Under the pieces are notes generated by a model. It saw only the letters and a program-made list of their open reading frames with translations. It was not told where the DNA came from and ran no database searches. Shown here one piece after another: positions 22,978 through 36,110 of a stretch of DNA of 64,000 nucleotides (position 1 is the first letter of the stretch; each line of letters starts with the position of its first letter). A program made the position numbers and the translations under genes. Source of the DNA: Strongylocentrotus droebachiensis (Eukaryota; Echinodermata; Echinoidea; Camarodonta; Strongylocentrotidae); assembly GCA_035222895.1 (NCBI GenBank), contig JAVYIG010007232.1, forward strand, positions 41,236 through 105,235, written 5' to 3'.

Positions 22978-25570
22978 TTAGTATAATTTTTCTGAATTTC
23001 CCAAATATTTTTTGATCATGATGTTGCTTTTTTAAAAAAAATCTATGTTCTGTAGATACATTATTATTATCATATTTGTTGTGTTTTTTGTATCAGCCAC
23101 AAATATGTTCAAACTATTATCATATCAGTAAGGGCTTATTATGGTTGATATTCATTAATCTTATTCTGTAGTATTTATGATATTCATTTGTACATGTATT
23201 CAATGTTTAATATTCAGAGATTGATTTTCAATAAAATAGCCTGTCGGAGGGTCCAAAAGAAAGAAAAAAAAGTGAAAAGAAGGAACAAAAAGAAAGAAAA
23301 AAATAACTCATGACTATCATTTCATTTTTTTTCTTCAAACTTACATTTTGACCACATATATCCCATCAATTGACATCCCTCCCTAATACATCCCCAAAGC
23401 ACCCCTATCCCTCTAATGGTTGATGCCAGACTGTCAGTCAAAGCATCACCTACCTACCACTGTGGGGCTTAATAGAGCTCCGGTGCCTGATACCACTAAA
23501 TAGTGCTCCGCCCTTGTGTATACCAACTGGAGATAATTCAGGGGGTAATTATAGCAGCCCCATTGGTATGATTCCTGTCTAAACAGAGCTTTGTCAGCAT
23601 ATAATGGGGTTACTGGCTCACTCACAGTGACTGGGGGTTTTGTTTATCATTTCACGCTGGTTCATGTACCACGTTACCATTGTATGTATGTGTGCGGGGA
23701 GAATGCGTGTGTACGGGTATGTTTCATGGCTACCAAACTCACGCTCAGACAATGTTCTTCTTCTGTCTGGGTTTAGTTGATGTTGGACCCCCCCCCCCTT
23801 CATTTTTTGCATCAAAACTGCTCTAAAATCTTTAGATACCAGTATTTTAGATAAAATTTTGTGAACGGAGTCTGAGTGTTGGGTAAATGTTTCATACTCA
23901 ACCAAAAATCATGCTCAGTCTACGTTCTTTTCTCTCCCCCATTATTTAGTTTAGTTTCTGTATTTCTTTCTTTATGAAATGATACCATGCTTTGAAATAA
24001 AAAAAATTAGATAAATTTCATCTAAATTTCATCTATCTAATATTATAGAGAAGGAAAGTAAAAGTTACAGATTTGTTTTGAATTAATTTTTTTGTATAAA
24101 TCATTGTAAAGTTCTATCATAATGTTACTAAAATTTATATAAAAAGTATATTGCTTCAAAATTAATAACGTACCTATAAAGTATCATAAAGTGCAAAAAA
24201 CCAGCAAAGAATACAGGTTTCAGTGCAGTTTATACACTTTGTGGCCTGTGTAAACTGTACTAATAGATTGAGGAGAAACACAAATAAGAATTTCATTAAA
24301 TATTGTGTGATTTAATAGTTACTCAAATGCAATATTGATATTTTACACTATTTATTCTAAAAAGATGAACAGTGGTTCCTCCAAAATGCTCTAAATTTTC
24401 TTTTAAATGTGACAAAAGGTCCGTTCAGAGCTAGAAGGTTATAAATTCACATCATTTAATGCACAGCTAACACGCTTCTGCATCGTAATGCAGGAAGATA
24501 TGTGAACAGCCTTTTTTTTAAATGCTGACCAACCGTGGATTGGTAATGTTTTTCTAACAGGCCAGAGTTTGTTGCTGGAATGCATCAACGAGGTCCTCAC
24601 TGGGGTTGCTCCAATTGCATCATGGGAATTTTACAACATCCGCAGGGGAAATAGTCTCGATTCTCAGACACAACTTCGCACAAATACTTCCTTCGGCCTT
24701 GACGGAAAAATCTGCCTGCTCTGAGGAGTTTATTTGTTATTTTTTAAATACTTTTGACACTCTCTTCCAAGAGAGGGGAGCCAGAGGGATTTGGTGAGGC
24801 TAGACATAAAGGCTCAGCGGAACATATTCCTGAACGAAATAGATTTTTTTTTTGGCCTACAATCAGCCCAATCTCCAATATTCAATGTTTCTGTTGTTGT
24901 AATTCCCATCTTGTTATATCATGTCATTTTTGTAATGTGCGTTATGAAGGAAAGATAAATAAACCTTGAACTTTAAGTTGAATTTGTATCTAACTACCAA
25001 CAGAATTCCATTGATAACAAGGAGGCCTTAATTTACTGGGTAGACAAAATTAAGGCCTATCTTTTATCAATTCAAGGAACCAATCATATGAGAACATACT
25101 CCTTAATTTCATTTCATGATATGTTACAAAAACTGATAGGATTTCATTTTTAAAATTATTTGTTAAAAGCATCCCTTTGTTATTAAAAAAAAAGAATAAT
25201 AACAATATCACAATTTAATGGGTTTTTCCCAGTTGTGTAATGGTAGTCCAAAAAATCAGACAAAAAATATTTCAAAATGGTGTTTGGGATGTGTAAATGG
25301 GCCAATAAATTCCATATTTTTTCATAGTTCCCGATAGGTCCAGGCTTTCACAATAGTTACAGTCAGTAGATGGATGGCCAAGTTAGATGTCATTATGATG
25401 AAGAAATGGAGGGATAATGGGGCTCTTTGAAACGTCTGATTACTCACAGATGTCCTTAAGAAATCCAGAGAGCTGGGAGAAGAAGTTTGACACGAGTTTC
25501 ACCTCCTCTTGATTTATGGGATTGAGGAATGGCTCTTATGTTGATGAAGATCTAATACAGTACTAACTAC
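22978..25570. other. Non-coding sequence
   Basis: Low-complexity A-rich patches and a C-run near 23790. A possible retroposon 3' tail (GATAAATAAACCTTGAACTTT) ends near 24973. No exon could be supported. Confidence 0.5.
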
Positions 25571-25574
25571 AACC

Positions 25575-26098
25575 ATCTGAACTTGTATGTATCAGGAATA
25601 AAAAGACATGAGAGAATTATGTATTTCATTTTTAAGTTTAGAAAAACTATAAATCATCTGAAAGTGTACCGGTATGTTTCAGAAATAAAAAGACATGATT
25701 AGGAAAACTATGAACATCTGAACTTATATGTATCAGAAATAAAAAGACATGAGAAAAATATAGATTTCATTTTTAAGTCTAGGAAAACTATAAACATCTG
25801 AACTTTTATGTATCAGAAATAAAAATATAAGAGAAAAATACAAATTTCGTTTTTAAGTCTAGGAAAACTATAAATGTCTATATATCAGAAATAAAGAGAT
25901 AAGAGAAAATTATGAATTTCTTTCTTTTAAGTTTAGGAAAACTATAAATATCTGAACTTATATGTATCAGAAATAAAAGACATGAGAGAAATATGAATTT
26001 CATTTTTAAGATTAGGAAAACTATAAACATCTGAACTTATATGTATCAGAATTTAAAAGACAAGAGAAAGATACGAATTTAATTTTCAAGTTCATGAA
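25575..26098. repeat. Minisatellite, about 80-bp unit, roughly 7 copies
   Basis: Diverged units contain GGAAAACTATAAACATCTG, TATGTATCAGAAATAAAAAG and TTTCATTTTTAAG. Unit starts (ATCTGAA) are near 25577, 25656, 25716, 25797, 25950 and 26030. Confidence 0.9.
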
Positions 26099-26102
26099 AA
26101 TG

Positions 26103-26178
26103 TCCATTGGAAGCCAGAAGGGTGTTAACTCTGTGAAAAATGATAAGAGTTACTGCCTATCTGGCTCTCTGATGTCTT
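26103..26178. repeat. CTGTTTGGA-family palindrome, diverged copy
   Basis: TGGAAGCCAGAAGGGTGTTAA is followed by an inverted counterpart ending CTATCTGGCTCTC, as in the copy at 391-463. Confidence 0.45.
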
Positions 26179-28400
26179 AGATTTGTATAAAAACATATAT
26201 TTGCAATCATTATATCTAAGTGCATCCTCACCTGCTAATTAGCCAGCTACTTCAAGAGCAATCCCTATAACTTGCTTGGGGTAATTTCTCAAGCTATTAG
26301 ATATCTCAAGAGCGAAGGGAAACTAGCCTGCTATTCTGCACCGTAAATTAGCTCGGGTTGATAATAATAATTAGGCTAATTGGGGAAATAACAGGCTGGT
26401 TTCAAAAGCTTGAGCTAGTGAAAACAGACCCATATTTAGGAGTATCATTTTTTTTTTTTTTTTTGCTAGCAACCACGTTCATTAATGTTTTCCTTCAAAG
26501 CTGATATGGAATTTGTAGCTGAAGGATAATGACTCCGTGGGGATAAAGCGTCAAGCCTAGCAGCTTAATCAAGTTAGAAAAAGATGTATGATGTCTTTCA
26601 ATCATATCTAGTCCTCTTGGATTTAGGGGTAAGAAGGGAGATAGAGGGAAGGTAAAGAGAAGGAAGGGGGGGTAGGGAGGATGGGAACAAAGATGGAAAT
26701 TAGGTGGGGGGGGGGGGGGAGGGGGGGTTTAGAGCTTGAAGGGAGGTAAAAAGGTACATGGGAACAGGAGCAGGAGGTGGAGAAAGAGGAAGGGAACTAA
26801 AGAGAGAGGGGGGGGGGGTTGATGATGAGAGAGGGAATGAGGAAGGAAGCCAAAATGGAAGAGATTTTCAAGATGATAGTAGAGAGTGAGGATGAGAATA
26901 TGGTAGAGGAAGGAGCAGAGGAGAGGGGGTGAAATTGTAGGGGGAAGGGGGTTAAAGCATGAAAATTCATGTTTTGGTATCCACGGTAATAGTATAAATG
27001 GCAGAACTGTAGAAATAATGTGAAGCCGTGTTAAATAATGGATTTATGTAAAGGATAGATGTATGATATATATCATGTACACATCTCTCACATTATTGGA
27101 AGAAGAAAACAATAGACAGGTTTTTAAAAAGGGTGGGGATGATGTGAACAATGCAAGAGATAATTAATTGTGAGTGGAAAGGGTGTTTCATACTAATCTT
27201 AACATCATGATCCCACCATTGAATCACTCACTGGATCTTACGTTTCATAATACCTCTGAAGGGTGACACAAATAAAGAGTATGAACACAATTTTATTCTT
27301 CACACACTTTGACGATCTAAAACATTCATTCAAGTCCAATTTTTATGTATGAAAAAAATATAATACCTTTGTTTATCTTTCTGTTGGAAATGAAATAAAT
27401 ATTTGAATTGAATCAAAATCGTTTAATTTCTTTGGTGTGAACAACTGCCCATTATACCTTGAGGCCAAGCGATACAGTGGATTGGACAGTCTGTAACAGG
27501 TGAGAATACCTGGGCAAAGCTCTTCATCCTCCACCCACAGCTAACAGAGATATATCAGAGGGTGAGAAGTGCCACCATACATCATTCAACGACCACGCAT
27601 ACCACTTTCATACCATATCTACTCTGGTTGACCCATGCCTGTCATAGAGTTAACATACACAGTGTTAATACTACCCATCCCTTTGGACAGGCAAATTCAA
27701 TATAGCAATATGAAAACTGTATAATAATAATATTTGAATCTTATTAAACATTTTTACAAAATACTGATCAGAGTGCCAGGGTCAACGTAGCAAGCGCAGT
27801 GCAGGTTTGCAAATCCAGATACAGAGCCCGAATTCGCCTCGTGTTGGGAAGTATGAACAGCTACCCCTGAGGAAATGCGTTTACGATGAGCGTTTTGTCT
27901 CATTCTGCCTTCAAAAGTGAGCATAAACGCACCCTAATTGATTTGCCTGATATTCATGGAAATTCAAGCAGAATAAGGACCCTTCATCAGCTATTGATTT
28001 TCCTACATTGTACATTAAAACATCACCATGGAAATGGACTCATTAATTAAAATATTACAAGATAAAAATGAAATGAGACATTGAACACTGATAATAATAT
28101 GAAATTTTGAAAGTCCTTTTTTGGAAATGAAAATAATATCTTTCTGAAGTAAAAATTTCTATTAAATCATTTTTAATGAACAAACAACCCCCCCCTTAAA
28201 GACACAAACAATATAGATGTAAATTCTCATTAACAATAATATCTCTTTGAAAATGAAACAAAAACAAAATTTTAGACAAAAGGGGAACTTGAAAAGGCTG
28301 GGAATGGCAATTACAAATTAAAGATTTTAATTCTAATTCAGTGATGATCATTAAAGCAATGATATATGGCAAGGTTTATCATCACAAATAAACTTTAGTC
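26179..28400. other. Non-coding sequence with a G-rich tract
   Basis: A G/A-rich block with several G-runs lies at 26630-26960. A retroposon-like tail (AAATAAATATTTGAATTGAA) lies near 27392-27412. No genes recognised. Confidence 0.5.
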
Positions 28401-28466
28401 ATGTACATCGCTTAGAGACTTTGGTGGTAAGCACTTTATAAGCACTGCTTTTATTATTTATTACAT
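28401..28466 (+). mobile_element. Truncated LINE 3' end
   Basis: CGCTTAGAGACTTTGGTGGTAAGCAC followed by an imperfect (ATT)n tail resembles the 3' termini at 48533-48600 and 60479-60541. Confidence 0.6.
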
Positions 28467-29225
28467 CTTCATTGAATGCCCACTAAAAATAAAGTTTTCA
28501 TCAAAACATGATACCAGTATGAATACACAACTATAAATCATTGTAAATTGGAACTAGTTTATGGTGTGGCAGACAATTTGCTTTTTGGAGTTGATACTGA
28601 TTCTCTCATGGCATTTTGCATTCACATTATATCTGTTGATGAATGGCCCAAAATGTTATATTAGTTTCCAATTCACAGAAATATATGTCTTTTGCAGAAG
28701 TCTCCTGGAAATACTTAACTGTATACAACATGATTTAACTAGAATAGGATTTACATGTCTGATGTACTAGTACAGAAAGGATTTAGCTTTCTTAAAGATG
28801 AATTGGTGTATATTAACATTTATTTTCCTGTATAAATATTTCTGATTCTTCATGAAATCAAGAAACATTATGATATTTACAACTTTTGCGGTATGCAAGA
28901 AGAAAGCAGTTAGTGTTGCAACAGGAAATGAAGCCAGATTAAGTTTGGAATCTAGAAATGTATTATTGGTATGCAAATGGTGAATTCCTTCACATTTTTT
29001 CATAATGATCAATTAGAAAAATAATATTAAATGCACCAATGACACATATCATCCCGATGTGCATTCATCTATGCTTTGCTACGACTTGAGTGCAAACAGT
29101 ACGTATGAACAGCAGTAAAACAAAATAAATGCATCTAAATGCAAATTGCGATCATGTCTGAATGTCCAAAAATGACGTATCCTCGCTCCCAAATGGGTGA
29201 TTTAGCTTTTCTGGCTTGCAAAATG
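28467..29225. other. Non-coding AT-rich sequence
   Basis: No gene or repeat recognised. Confidence 0.5.
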
Positions 29226-29239
29226 CATGTTAGCTTTTT

Positions 29240-29264
29240 CTCTTTCTTTCTTTCTCTCTCTCTA

Positions 29265-29320
<56 letters not shown>
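29240..29320. repeat. (CTTT)n/(TGTC)n/(CT)n compound microsatellite
   Basis: Successive TTTC, TGTC and CT arrays. Confidence 0.95.
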
Positions 29321-29321
<1 letters not shown>

Positions 29322-29626
29322 TCAAGTAAACCAATTCAATTTTTTTCTGTCTCATTTGCACTTTTGTCTTACAGTGTATATGAGCTTTGGGATTTAAGGT
29401 TTGCTCCAACAAAAACACAATTCTTTAATGCAGAGTAAAGACCTTATGGCTCTGAAAAACGAAGCAGAATGGCAATATCTTATCTGATGTTGTGAATGAA
29501 CAGACTTTTAAAAAGTAGGAAAAATTTAAAATTTGTTGTGAATAATGATTGTTTTAGACATTCAAGTAGAAGGAGAAATAAAATGTACACAAACATTGCA
29601 TCTGTTTGGAGCCAAAAGGGCATTAA

Positions 29627-30159
29627 AGGTACTATGTCCCATTTGCAGGCCAAAAAAAATGAAAAAGTTAAATTCCAACTGCATTTGAAAGATAATACTA
29701 ATTTAGAACTTCCCTAAAAAAGGTGGGGCTTGAAAATGTCTTCAAGTGGGAAAATAACGACTATTAGTTGTCAAATCGACTTTAGGGCTATAGAGCCCAA
29801 AAGTAATAGTCTTGATTTTCAGACAATTGTACCGAATGGTCATACGTTTTATGCTGCGCAAAGATTCAATCAGTTTAATCTTGGCCATCACAAGAAGTGG
29901 GTTATTGATGTAGACAAATACTCATGTACCCTTTACAACTCTTTTCATGTATGTTATTACCAAAGAAGAAAAAAAGCCAGTCAGTCACTCAATAGTGTCT
30001 GACAGTGAAGTCTAGCAAGTAAACGGTTTTCCTTGCATAATTTGAATATGAGGACACTGCTAACGTTTAAATTTCACAGATAGGACATACATGACATATT
30101 CATAATTCCTGCAAAGTTCTACAGCATTTGAGGTTGGCTGCAAAAGGGACATAGTACCT
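29627..30159. mobile_element. TTAA-flanked MITE (Kolobok/T2-like), family 2 copy 2 (inverted)
   Basis: A 533-bp element, ends AGGTACTATGTCCC..GGGACATAGTACCT, flanked by TTAA at 29623-29626 and 30160-30163. It is oriented opposite to the copy at 13971-14491. The left flank (CTGTTTGGAGCCAAAAGGGC) matches the 73-bp palindrome family, so this MITE probably landed inside one. A 90-codon frame within it is fortuitous. Confidence 0.88.
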
Positions 30160-30163
30160 TTAA

Positions 30164-31309
30164 GTCATATACTTGGGGAAATCCAACCCAAATAGACAAC
30201 TACTCTAAACGAAAGCAGAACAATCATAGAAGCAAGCTGATGAAAGTTTCAATTAAATCTGACTAAATATAAGAACGTTATCAATTCTTGAAAGTTGTAA
30301 TCACTATAGATATGGGCACTTAGTGTCAATGTGATGTAGTGCTGGACTACTTTCCCATCTGTTCCAACATATAAAATGACTAAAGTTTAATTCTTTTGAA
30401 AAATTCCTTGTTCAGGTGGGTCTATTCTTTTTAGAGGACTTATAATTATATGATATCTTGTATAAATGTAATGCTTCCTTGGACAAATTTCAATTCAATA
30501 TGATATCTATATGATATTTGGAGTAGCACCCCAAGGGAGAAGGAACCTACAAGAAAAACAGAAATTAATGATATTTATGTACATAGCAAATGGGAGAGTT
30601 ATCGTCTTACGTCACAATCCACTAACTAAACTACCAATTTGAGATCCGCATAGACTTAGTGATCTCATATTCCAAACCCTCATAACTTCCTTTACTATTG
30701 GTCTGATTCATTTCAAAATTTTGCCAATCTTTTTCTGTTACTTTTCTCCTTTCATACAAATCTACTTATTACAAGGGTTAGATTGCCCTTGTAATATACT
30801 TAGTACCCTTCTCGCTCTGAACAGAGGATGTATGATATGATTGGCTATTTTTTCCCTGATGAATCGTTTCTCATTACACAATCTTAAACGCTCTTTATTG
30901 AAATTACAAATGGTTATTTTATGAAAATCCATTTATTGATGACAAATACCAGACAATCATCCATGCAATATCTACCGTGCCTTTAAAAAGAGCATCCATC
31001 GGCACAATAAATATGTCCCGGACACATATTTGAACAATGCAACACAAATGAGCTACATTGAGCCGAGAGAGACATTCTTTCTTTCTTTCTTTCATCGCGG
31101 GATAGCTTTGCATGGACTGCTTGTCATCGTATGTAGAATAACGTGATGCTTTGGCAAACACAGGGTTGATTTGCAGAGTATCGGGCTTCATTCAACAGTT
31201 TTTGCTAGGAAATCAGGGGATCAATAACCATAATATAACTAATCAATAAAGACCATTAGTAGCAGATGAAATGATCAGCCTGCCATGTTTGCTCTTGCAT
31301 TCATCATTT
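30164..31309. other. Non-coding sequence
   Basis: A (CTTT)n patch near 31076-31092. A 90-codon minus frame at 30919-31191 has no recognisable domain. Confidence 0.5.
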
Positions 31310-31615
31310 CTTATCTTTCATAACCCCACGCTCGATCTTTTACTCTCTTTCTCCCATTTTTATCTTTTCTCTATCCCTCTCCCTCATCCTCTGTCTCTTT
31401 CACATTCCTGCTCTGTCTAATTTATCTCTATCTCATGCTCTCTCTTCCACAACTTTCTCTCTTCTCAGTTTCTCTTTCGTTCTACTCCCCCCCCCCCTCT
31501 CCCTCTCTCTCCCCCCTTTTTTTCTCTCCCTCCCTCTCTTTCTCTCTCTCTCTCTCTCTCACACTCACAGTCTTTTTCTCTTTCTCTCTCTTCCTCACTA
31601 ACATATCTTGATTTA
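31310..31615. repeat. Pyrimidine-rich tract with (CT)n
   Basis: Three hundred bases of nearly pure C and T, including a C-run and (TC)n at 31540-31563. Confidence 0.9.
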
Positions 31616-32876
31616 TAATCATGCACCACCAAATACCCAAGTCTAATGTCTTATGTATTCTCTTTTTATTTATTCATACTTTCAGCACACACATCCCCCC
31701 CCCCCCAACCATGTAAAAATCAGTAAAAAGGAAAACTGAACAATAGAAGACAGTAAGCATAAAATCAGGGGTGATAGTGAGCACTAAAAAAAAATAGGTT
31801 TTTTGTTTTCCCCTCAACCACGCCCCCCTTGAGTAAAAAAAAAGAAGAGGATTCGTGGGGAAAAATTGGCATCTAAACAACATTCCCCCCTTTCGAGTAA
31901 GAAAATTGGGAAAAAACTAGGGCATAATAGGGAAGAAGAGAGAAAATAAGGGGGGAATCAGGAAAATCAGGATAAAAAAGGGAGAAAAAAAATGTGTTAA
32001 AAAAAAAAAAAAAAAAAAATAGATTTTTTTGTTTTTGTTAAATCGGGAAGAAAAAAAAAAATCAGGAAAAAATCAGGAAAAATAAAAAAAATCGGGAAAC
32101 CGATTTAAATCTGGTTTTTATCAGGCCTGAAAATAAAGAAAAGGAAATACTGTACTCTTCATACTGGAATGCCATTTCGTATTGCTAATTGTGTATTAAT
32201 CTATTCTAAAGTGATATTAGGAGGAATTTTAATGCAATAATTTTTTTTATTTCGAGAAAAAAAGATGGTAGAATCACAGGTGGTTTCATGTTTACTATAA
32301 TGCCTTTAATTCTTTTAACAGGTTTTTGAGCATTAAATTGTAAGCCTTAAAAACTTAAAGGAGTTAAAGAAGAAACAATAAAGTTAAATGGTAATATAAT
32401 TCAGTGTATTGATTGATGGAAAGTAGTCAAAGTATAAGTGTTTTTTTACAAGTAGATCACAGGGTACCGTTTAATCAAAACGTTACTTAGTTTAAGATAC
32501 ATTTTCAGTGGTCTGTTACAGACAATGTAAAGATATTTTATTGCTTTTTCTTCAAATAAATGTACATGTATATGACAAAAGACAAGACATCACTGAATTC
32601 AAATTTGGCAACAGTATACTGACCGTCTTAGTTCACATTTAATAATACCAGGGCTTTTACTGTAAATATTTTCTCACCTAATCTGTCAACACATCAGATC
32701 TATAGGACACCTGACCTGTGCATTGACACACATATCAAAAGCATATTTTTCAGATGTCAAACAGTGAGTTGTTTAAAAACGCACCTGCAATTATGGAATG
32801 GAGGTGTCAAGTCTGCACTTTGCACAATGCAACAGATTGAATTCATGCAGAGCTGGACCTCTGTGCTCAGTCAAAA
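31616..32876. other. Non-coding sequence
   Basis: A-rich low complexity (31980-32100, with repeated AAATCAGGAAAAA-like units), otherwise nothing recognised. Confidence 0.5.
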
Positions 32877-33165
32877 CTTACTCTCTCTCCCTCTCTCTCT
32901 CTAATTATCTCTCCTTCTCTCTCCTTTTCCCTCTTTCCACTCCCCCCCCCCCCTCTAATTTTTTTTTCTCTCTCTCCTTCCCCCATTCTCCCACTCTCTT
33001 CTGTTTTCTTTGTCTCTCTCTCTCTCTCTCTCTCCCGCTCTCCCTCTCTCTCATACTCTCTCCCTCTCTCTATTTCATTCTCCTTCCTTCTCTCTGTGTC
33101 TCTTTCCTATCCTCCCTCATTCTTTCTCAACCTCTGAGCTCCCAACCCCACTATCAATATTTCTA

Positions 33166-33196
<31 letters not shown>

Positions 33197-33200
33197 CCTT
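32877..33200. repeat. Pyrimidine-rich tract with (CT)n
   Basis: Mostly C and T with (TC)n at about 33013-33034 and 33173-33196. The Ser/Leu/Pro-rich open frame here is low-complexity translation. Confidence 0.92.
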
Positions 33201-33401
33201 TTGTTGAGTAAACAACAATGATATTATTGTTTGCACTTGAATATTGCACCTTTAGGAAAAAAAGAATTCCTCCTCTTTCCTTTCCTGTCAAATAAATATT
33301 CCTTGATCTAAAAAGATTTATAGTTTATGGCTAGTACATATTCTTCAGATGATTTATTTAACAAAAATTATTTAAACAAATCTTAAATGGGTCTATAGTG
33401 T

Positions 33402-33464
33402 CTGTTTGGAGCCACAATGATGTAAACTTGTATAACTGAACAAAGTTTTTGTAAAAAAACAGAC
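33402..33464. repeat. CTGTTTGGA-family palindrome, diverged copy
   Basis: It starts GTCTGTTTGGAGCCAC and ends AAAAAACAGACAAT. The interior is diverged from the copy at 391. Confidence 0.5.
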
Positions 33465-33582
33465 AATTGTATTTAATTCAAAACTTTACCCTCAAACCTG
33501 AAAATCACAAAAATTAAAAAAATACTTACACTTACTGAAGACAAACTTTAAAGTCAGTTTGCACTAGTTTGGCCAGGGGGCT

Positions 33583-33753
33583 TAGACCTCCCTGCAAGGT
33601 CACTGACAGGAGGTTATCGCATCGAATCAGCTCTCAATTAACATAAGAAAAAGGAGATCATGGGGGGGGGGGGGGCCAACAGGCACCGATTAGGCATTGT
33701 TTGCTATATAGAGGGTGCAAGTAGGTATAAGTAGTGCGGTGGGACATTAAAAG
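33583..33753. repeat. Unclassified dispersed repeat, copy 2
   Basis: Colinear with 21146-21310 and interrupted here by a 14-G run at about 33662-33675. Confidence 0.7.
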
Positions 33754-33859
33754 CATACTTTTCGAAGGAGGGATATAAAACAAAATGTTTTGAAACTGTA
33801 AGAGTGATACACTTCACACATTAGTTGACCCAGCTCAGGCTATACTGTTCATACCCAGT

Positions 33860-34274
33860 AGGCGTGTCTGCACTATCTCGAGATTGCCAAATATCCAGCT
33901 ATTTGAACTATCCCGATCGAAACTATCCAGCTAATTTGCGTCTTCATTAGACCGAAGTAGCAAATTAGCTGGATAGTTGGTCGGGATAATATCCCAAGAT
34001 ATCTCGGTCTAGTTTGCAAAATATCCCACTATTTCCGAACTAGCGGTATAGTTTGCGACCGTCTTCATTAGACCGAAGTGCGGAGTCAAATATCCCGATC
34101 CCATCATGCACAGCGATTTCCGGTTTTCCGTGTTAACTAGTTGTACTAGCGCGCAGATGTGATCTATACCGCTCAGTGGTGCATGATGGGTGCAGTGGTG
34201 CAGCTGGATAGTTTGCGATCGTGATAGTTCAAATAGCTGGATATTTGGCAATCTCGAGATAGTGAAGACGGGCC
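33860..34274. mobile_element. Long foldback element, copy B
   Basis: The left arm (GGCGTGTCTGCACTATCTCG, then GCCAAATATCCAGCTA) is nearly identical to copy A at 18961. The right arm is shortened, and the terminus reads CTCGAGATAGTGAAGACGGG. The inner part of the right arm seen in copy A is replaced by a short unrelated stretch near 34130-34200. Confidence 0.88.
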
Positions 34275-34800
34275 CATTGATAGATGAGTAACTGATATTA
34301 CCTGTAAAAAACAGAGGCACAAATACGACAACAACGTCTGGTGAATTAAATAGCATTATAAAATGTGATATGCCCATTTATAGATAGAATTCCACGTTTA
34401 CTATGTTTTTTTCTTCTCACTCATTGATCAATATAATATCATTTTCATTGAAATTCCAGGGTATGAACTTACCATGACTACTATGTTCCAGTTTTATAGT
34501 CATTGCTCATTATCATATCATTTTCATCAGTTTCTGATCACGGCATCACCGCTTATCTTATTTTTGCATCAGTCCTGCAAACTTTAACCTAACAGAAAAG
34601 CCAATTTTAGGTATTGGTAAATCAACTTCTGATTAACATTTCTCCATCTATACCTTACTCATTTAAACTCATGGTTAAACTGTGTCGGAGAATAAGCAAT
34701 CTTGTTTTTTTCTTTCAAGAAAGACTAGAGAGAAAAAGTAGTCTCTTTAGGGTGCGACTAAATGCAAACATGAATTTGATATGACTCAATAAAATGAAAT
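34275..34800. other. Non-coding sequence
   Basis: Nothing recognised. Confidence 0.5.
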
Positions 34801-35262
34801 TAAGTCTGCTATGCATCTATTTCATGGATGAAAAGATTTCATGTCTTTTTGAAGGTCAAGGATGGAGTTTCACAAATAGGGAACTTTAATCAATTGGAAA
34901 GAATGACATTGGAGTGGTTTATTTGCTTAGTATTGGGATATACGTTACAGTCATGTCTGAAATATTTGAATAGTGAATATAAATGGTCAAAAGACTTTAA
35001 ACGGATTCTGCGATAATATGGTTTTGGGCCTATTTCGTATTCTCGCTTTGTAATATTCCCCAATCCAATGCATTTATTCAACCATCTGCTTTTAATATAT
35101 GTTCATGACATTTTAATTCATAACTCTGATGTTTAATGTTTACGTTTATTTCTCTTTCTTTGTTACCTATTATTGTAGACCTGATATTTTTTTGTCTTTG
35201 GACTACAATTATGTATCATCTTATAAATGTTTATTGTTTACATAAATAAAACCTGAATTGGA
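34801..35262 (+). pseudogene. Possible truncated LINE relic
   Basis: A 62-codon frame (34828-35016) reading KVKDGVSQIGNF..LNSEYKWSKDF loosely resembles the connector region of L1/Tx1 proteins. Downstream is a T-rich stretch ending CATAAATAAAACCTGAATTGG, like a retroposon 3' tail. The similarity is judged by eye and weak. Confidence 0.3.
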
Positions 35263-35504
35263 TAATGGATGGATGAAGAAGTAAATACAAATTATTTTAT
35301 TTGATCTGTCCTGTGCCCATGTTTTTCTATAATAATCTTGTGACCTTCACTTTCATGTTTGATTTACTACCTCCAGACAAATCTATTCAAGGTGTACTCA
35401 TTGTAATGCAACCATCAATCTCCCTATCCACTGTATCACTCTACTATCCATACCCTCTAACTCTTGATCGATATTTGCATGAAGTCATGTTACTGTATGA
35501 TCAC

Positions 35505-36110
35505 CCCCCCCCCCTCCCCTTCTGCCCCTCCCTAAACAAAGGCACTTTCCCCTTTCTACCTCTGCCCGGAAGGCGATGGGTTAAAATGGGATAATGTTTT
35601 TATATCTACCACTGTCCTACCCCATCAAACATGACCCTCCCACTCTCTACCCCTACCCTGCAACTCTGGCTCAACTCATTTCTACCCAGTTTAAACACCT
35701 TTACAGCGTCTTTTGGAGGTACCCCTCTCCTGCCCCCACCAAATGTACCCCACCCCTTCCCTGCAACCCATGTTCAAAATACGGATGCATTAATGTTTAT
35801 TTCTACCCCTCTCCCCACCCCACCAAATGTACCCCTCCCAATCTTTACCCCTACCCTACGACTCTGGCTCAATCTAAGGATGCAATAATGTACATTTCTA
35901 CCCCTCTCCTACCCCACCAAATGTACCCCCCCCCCCCCCCCCCCACTCTCCATCCCCCTCCCTCCAACCCATGCTCAATCTACGGATGGATTAATGTTTT
36001 TTTCTATCCCTCTCCAACCCCATCAAATGTATCCCTCCCCACTCTCTACCCCCCCCCCCCCCCCTACACTCTCGCTCAATCTATGGATGGTTTAAAGTTA
36101 CTGTCTATCC
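35505..36110. repeat. C-rich minisatellite, about 100-bp unit, 5 or more copies
   Basis: Units contain ATTAATGTTTATTTCTACCC, CCCCACCAAATGTACCCC and TGGCTCAATCTACGGATG, starting near 35585, 35690, 35784, 35880 and 35985. C-runs of up to about 20 interrupt several units. A 208-codon Pro/Tyr/Leu-rich frame passes through it only because the unit lacks stops in one frame. Confidence 0.9.

Noticed and set aside
29730-30002. 90-codon frame with normal-looking composition
   Set aside because: It lies entirely in a TTAA MITE and is not open in the copy at 13971-14491.
34009-34377. 122-codon minus-strand frame
   Set aside because: Most of it is the foldback element copy B read through; not open in the equivalent part of copy A.
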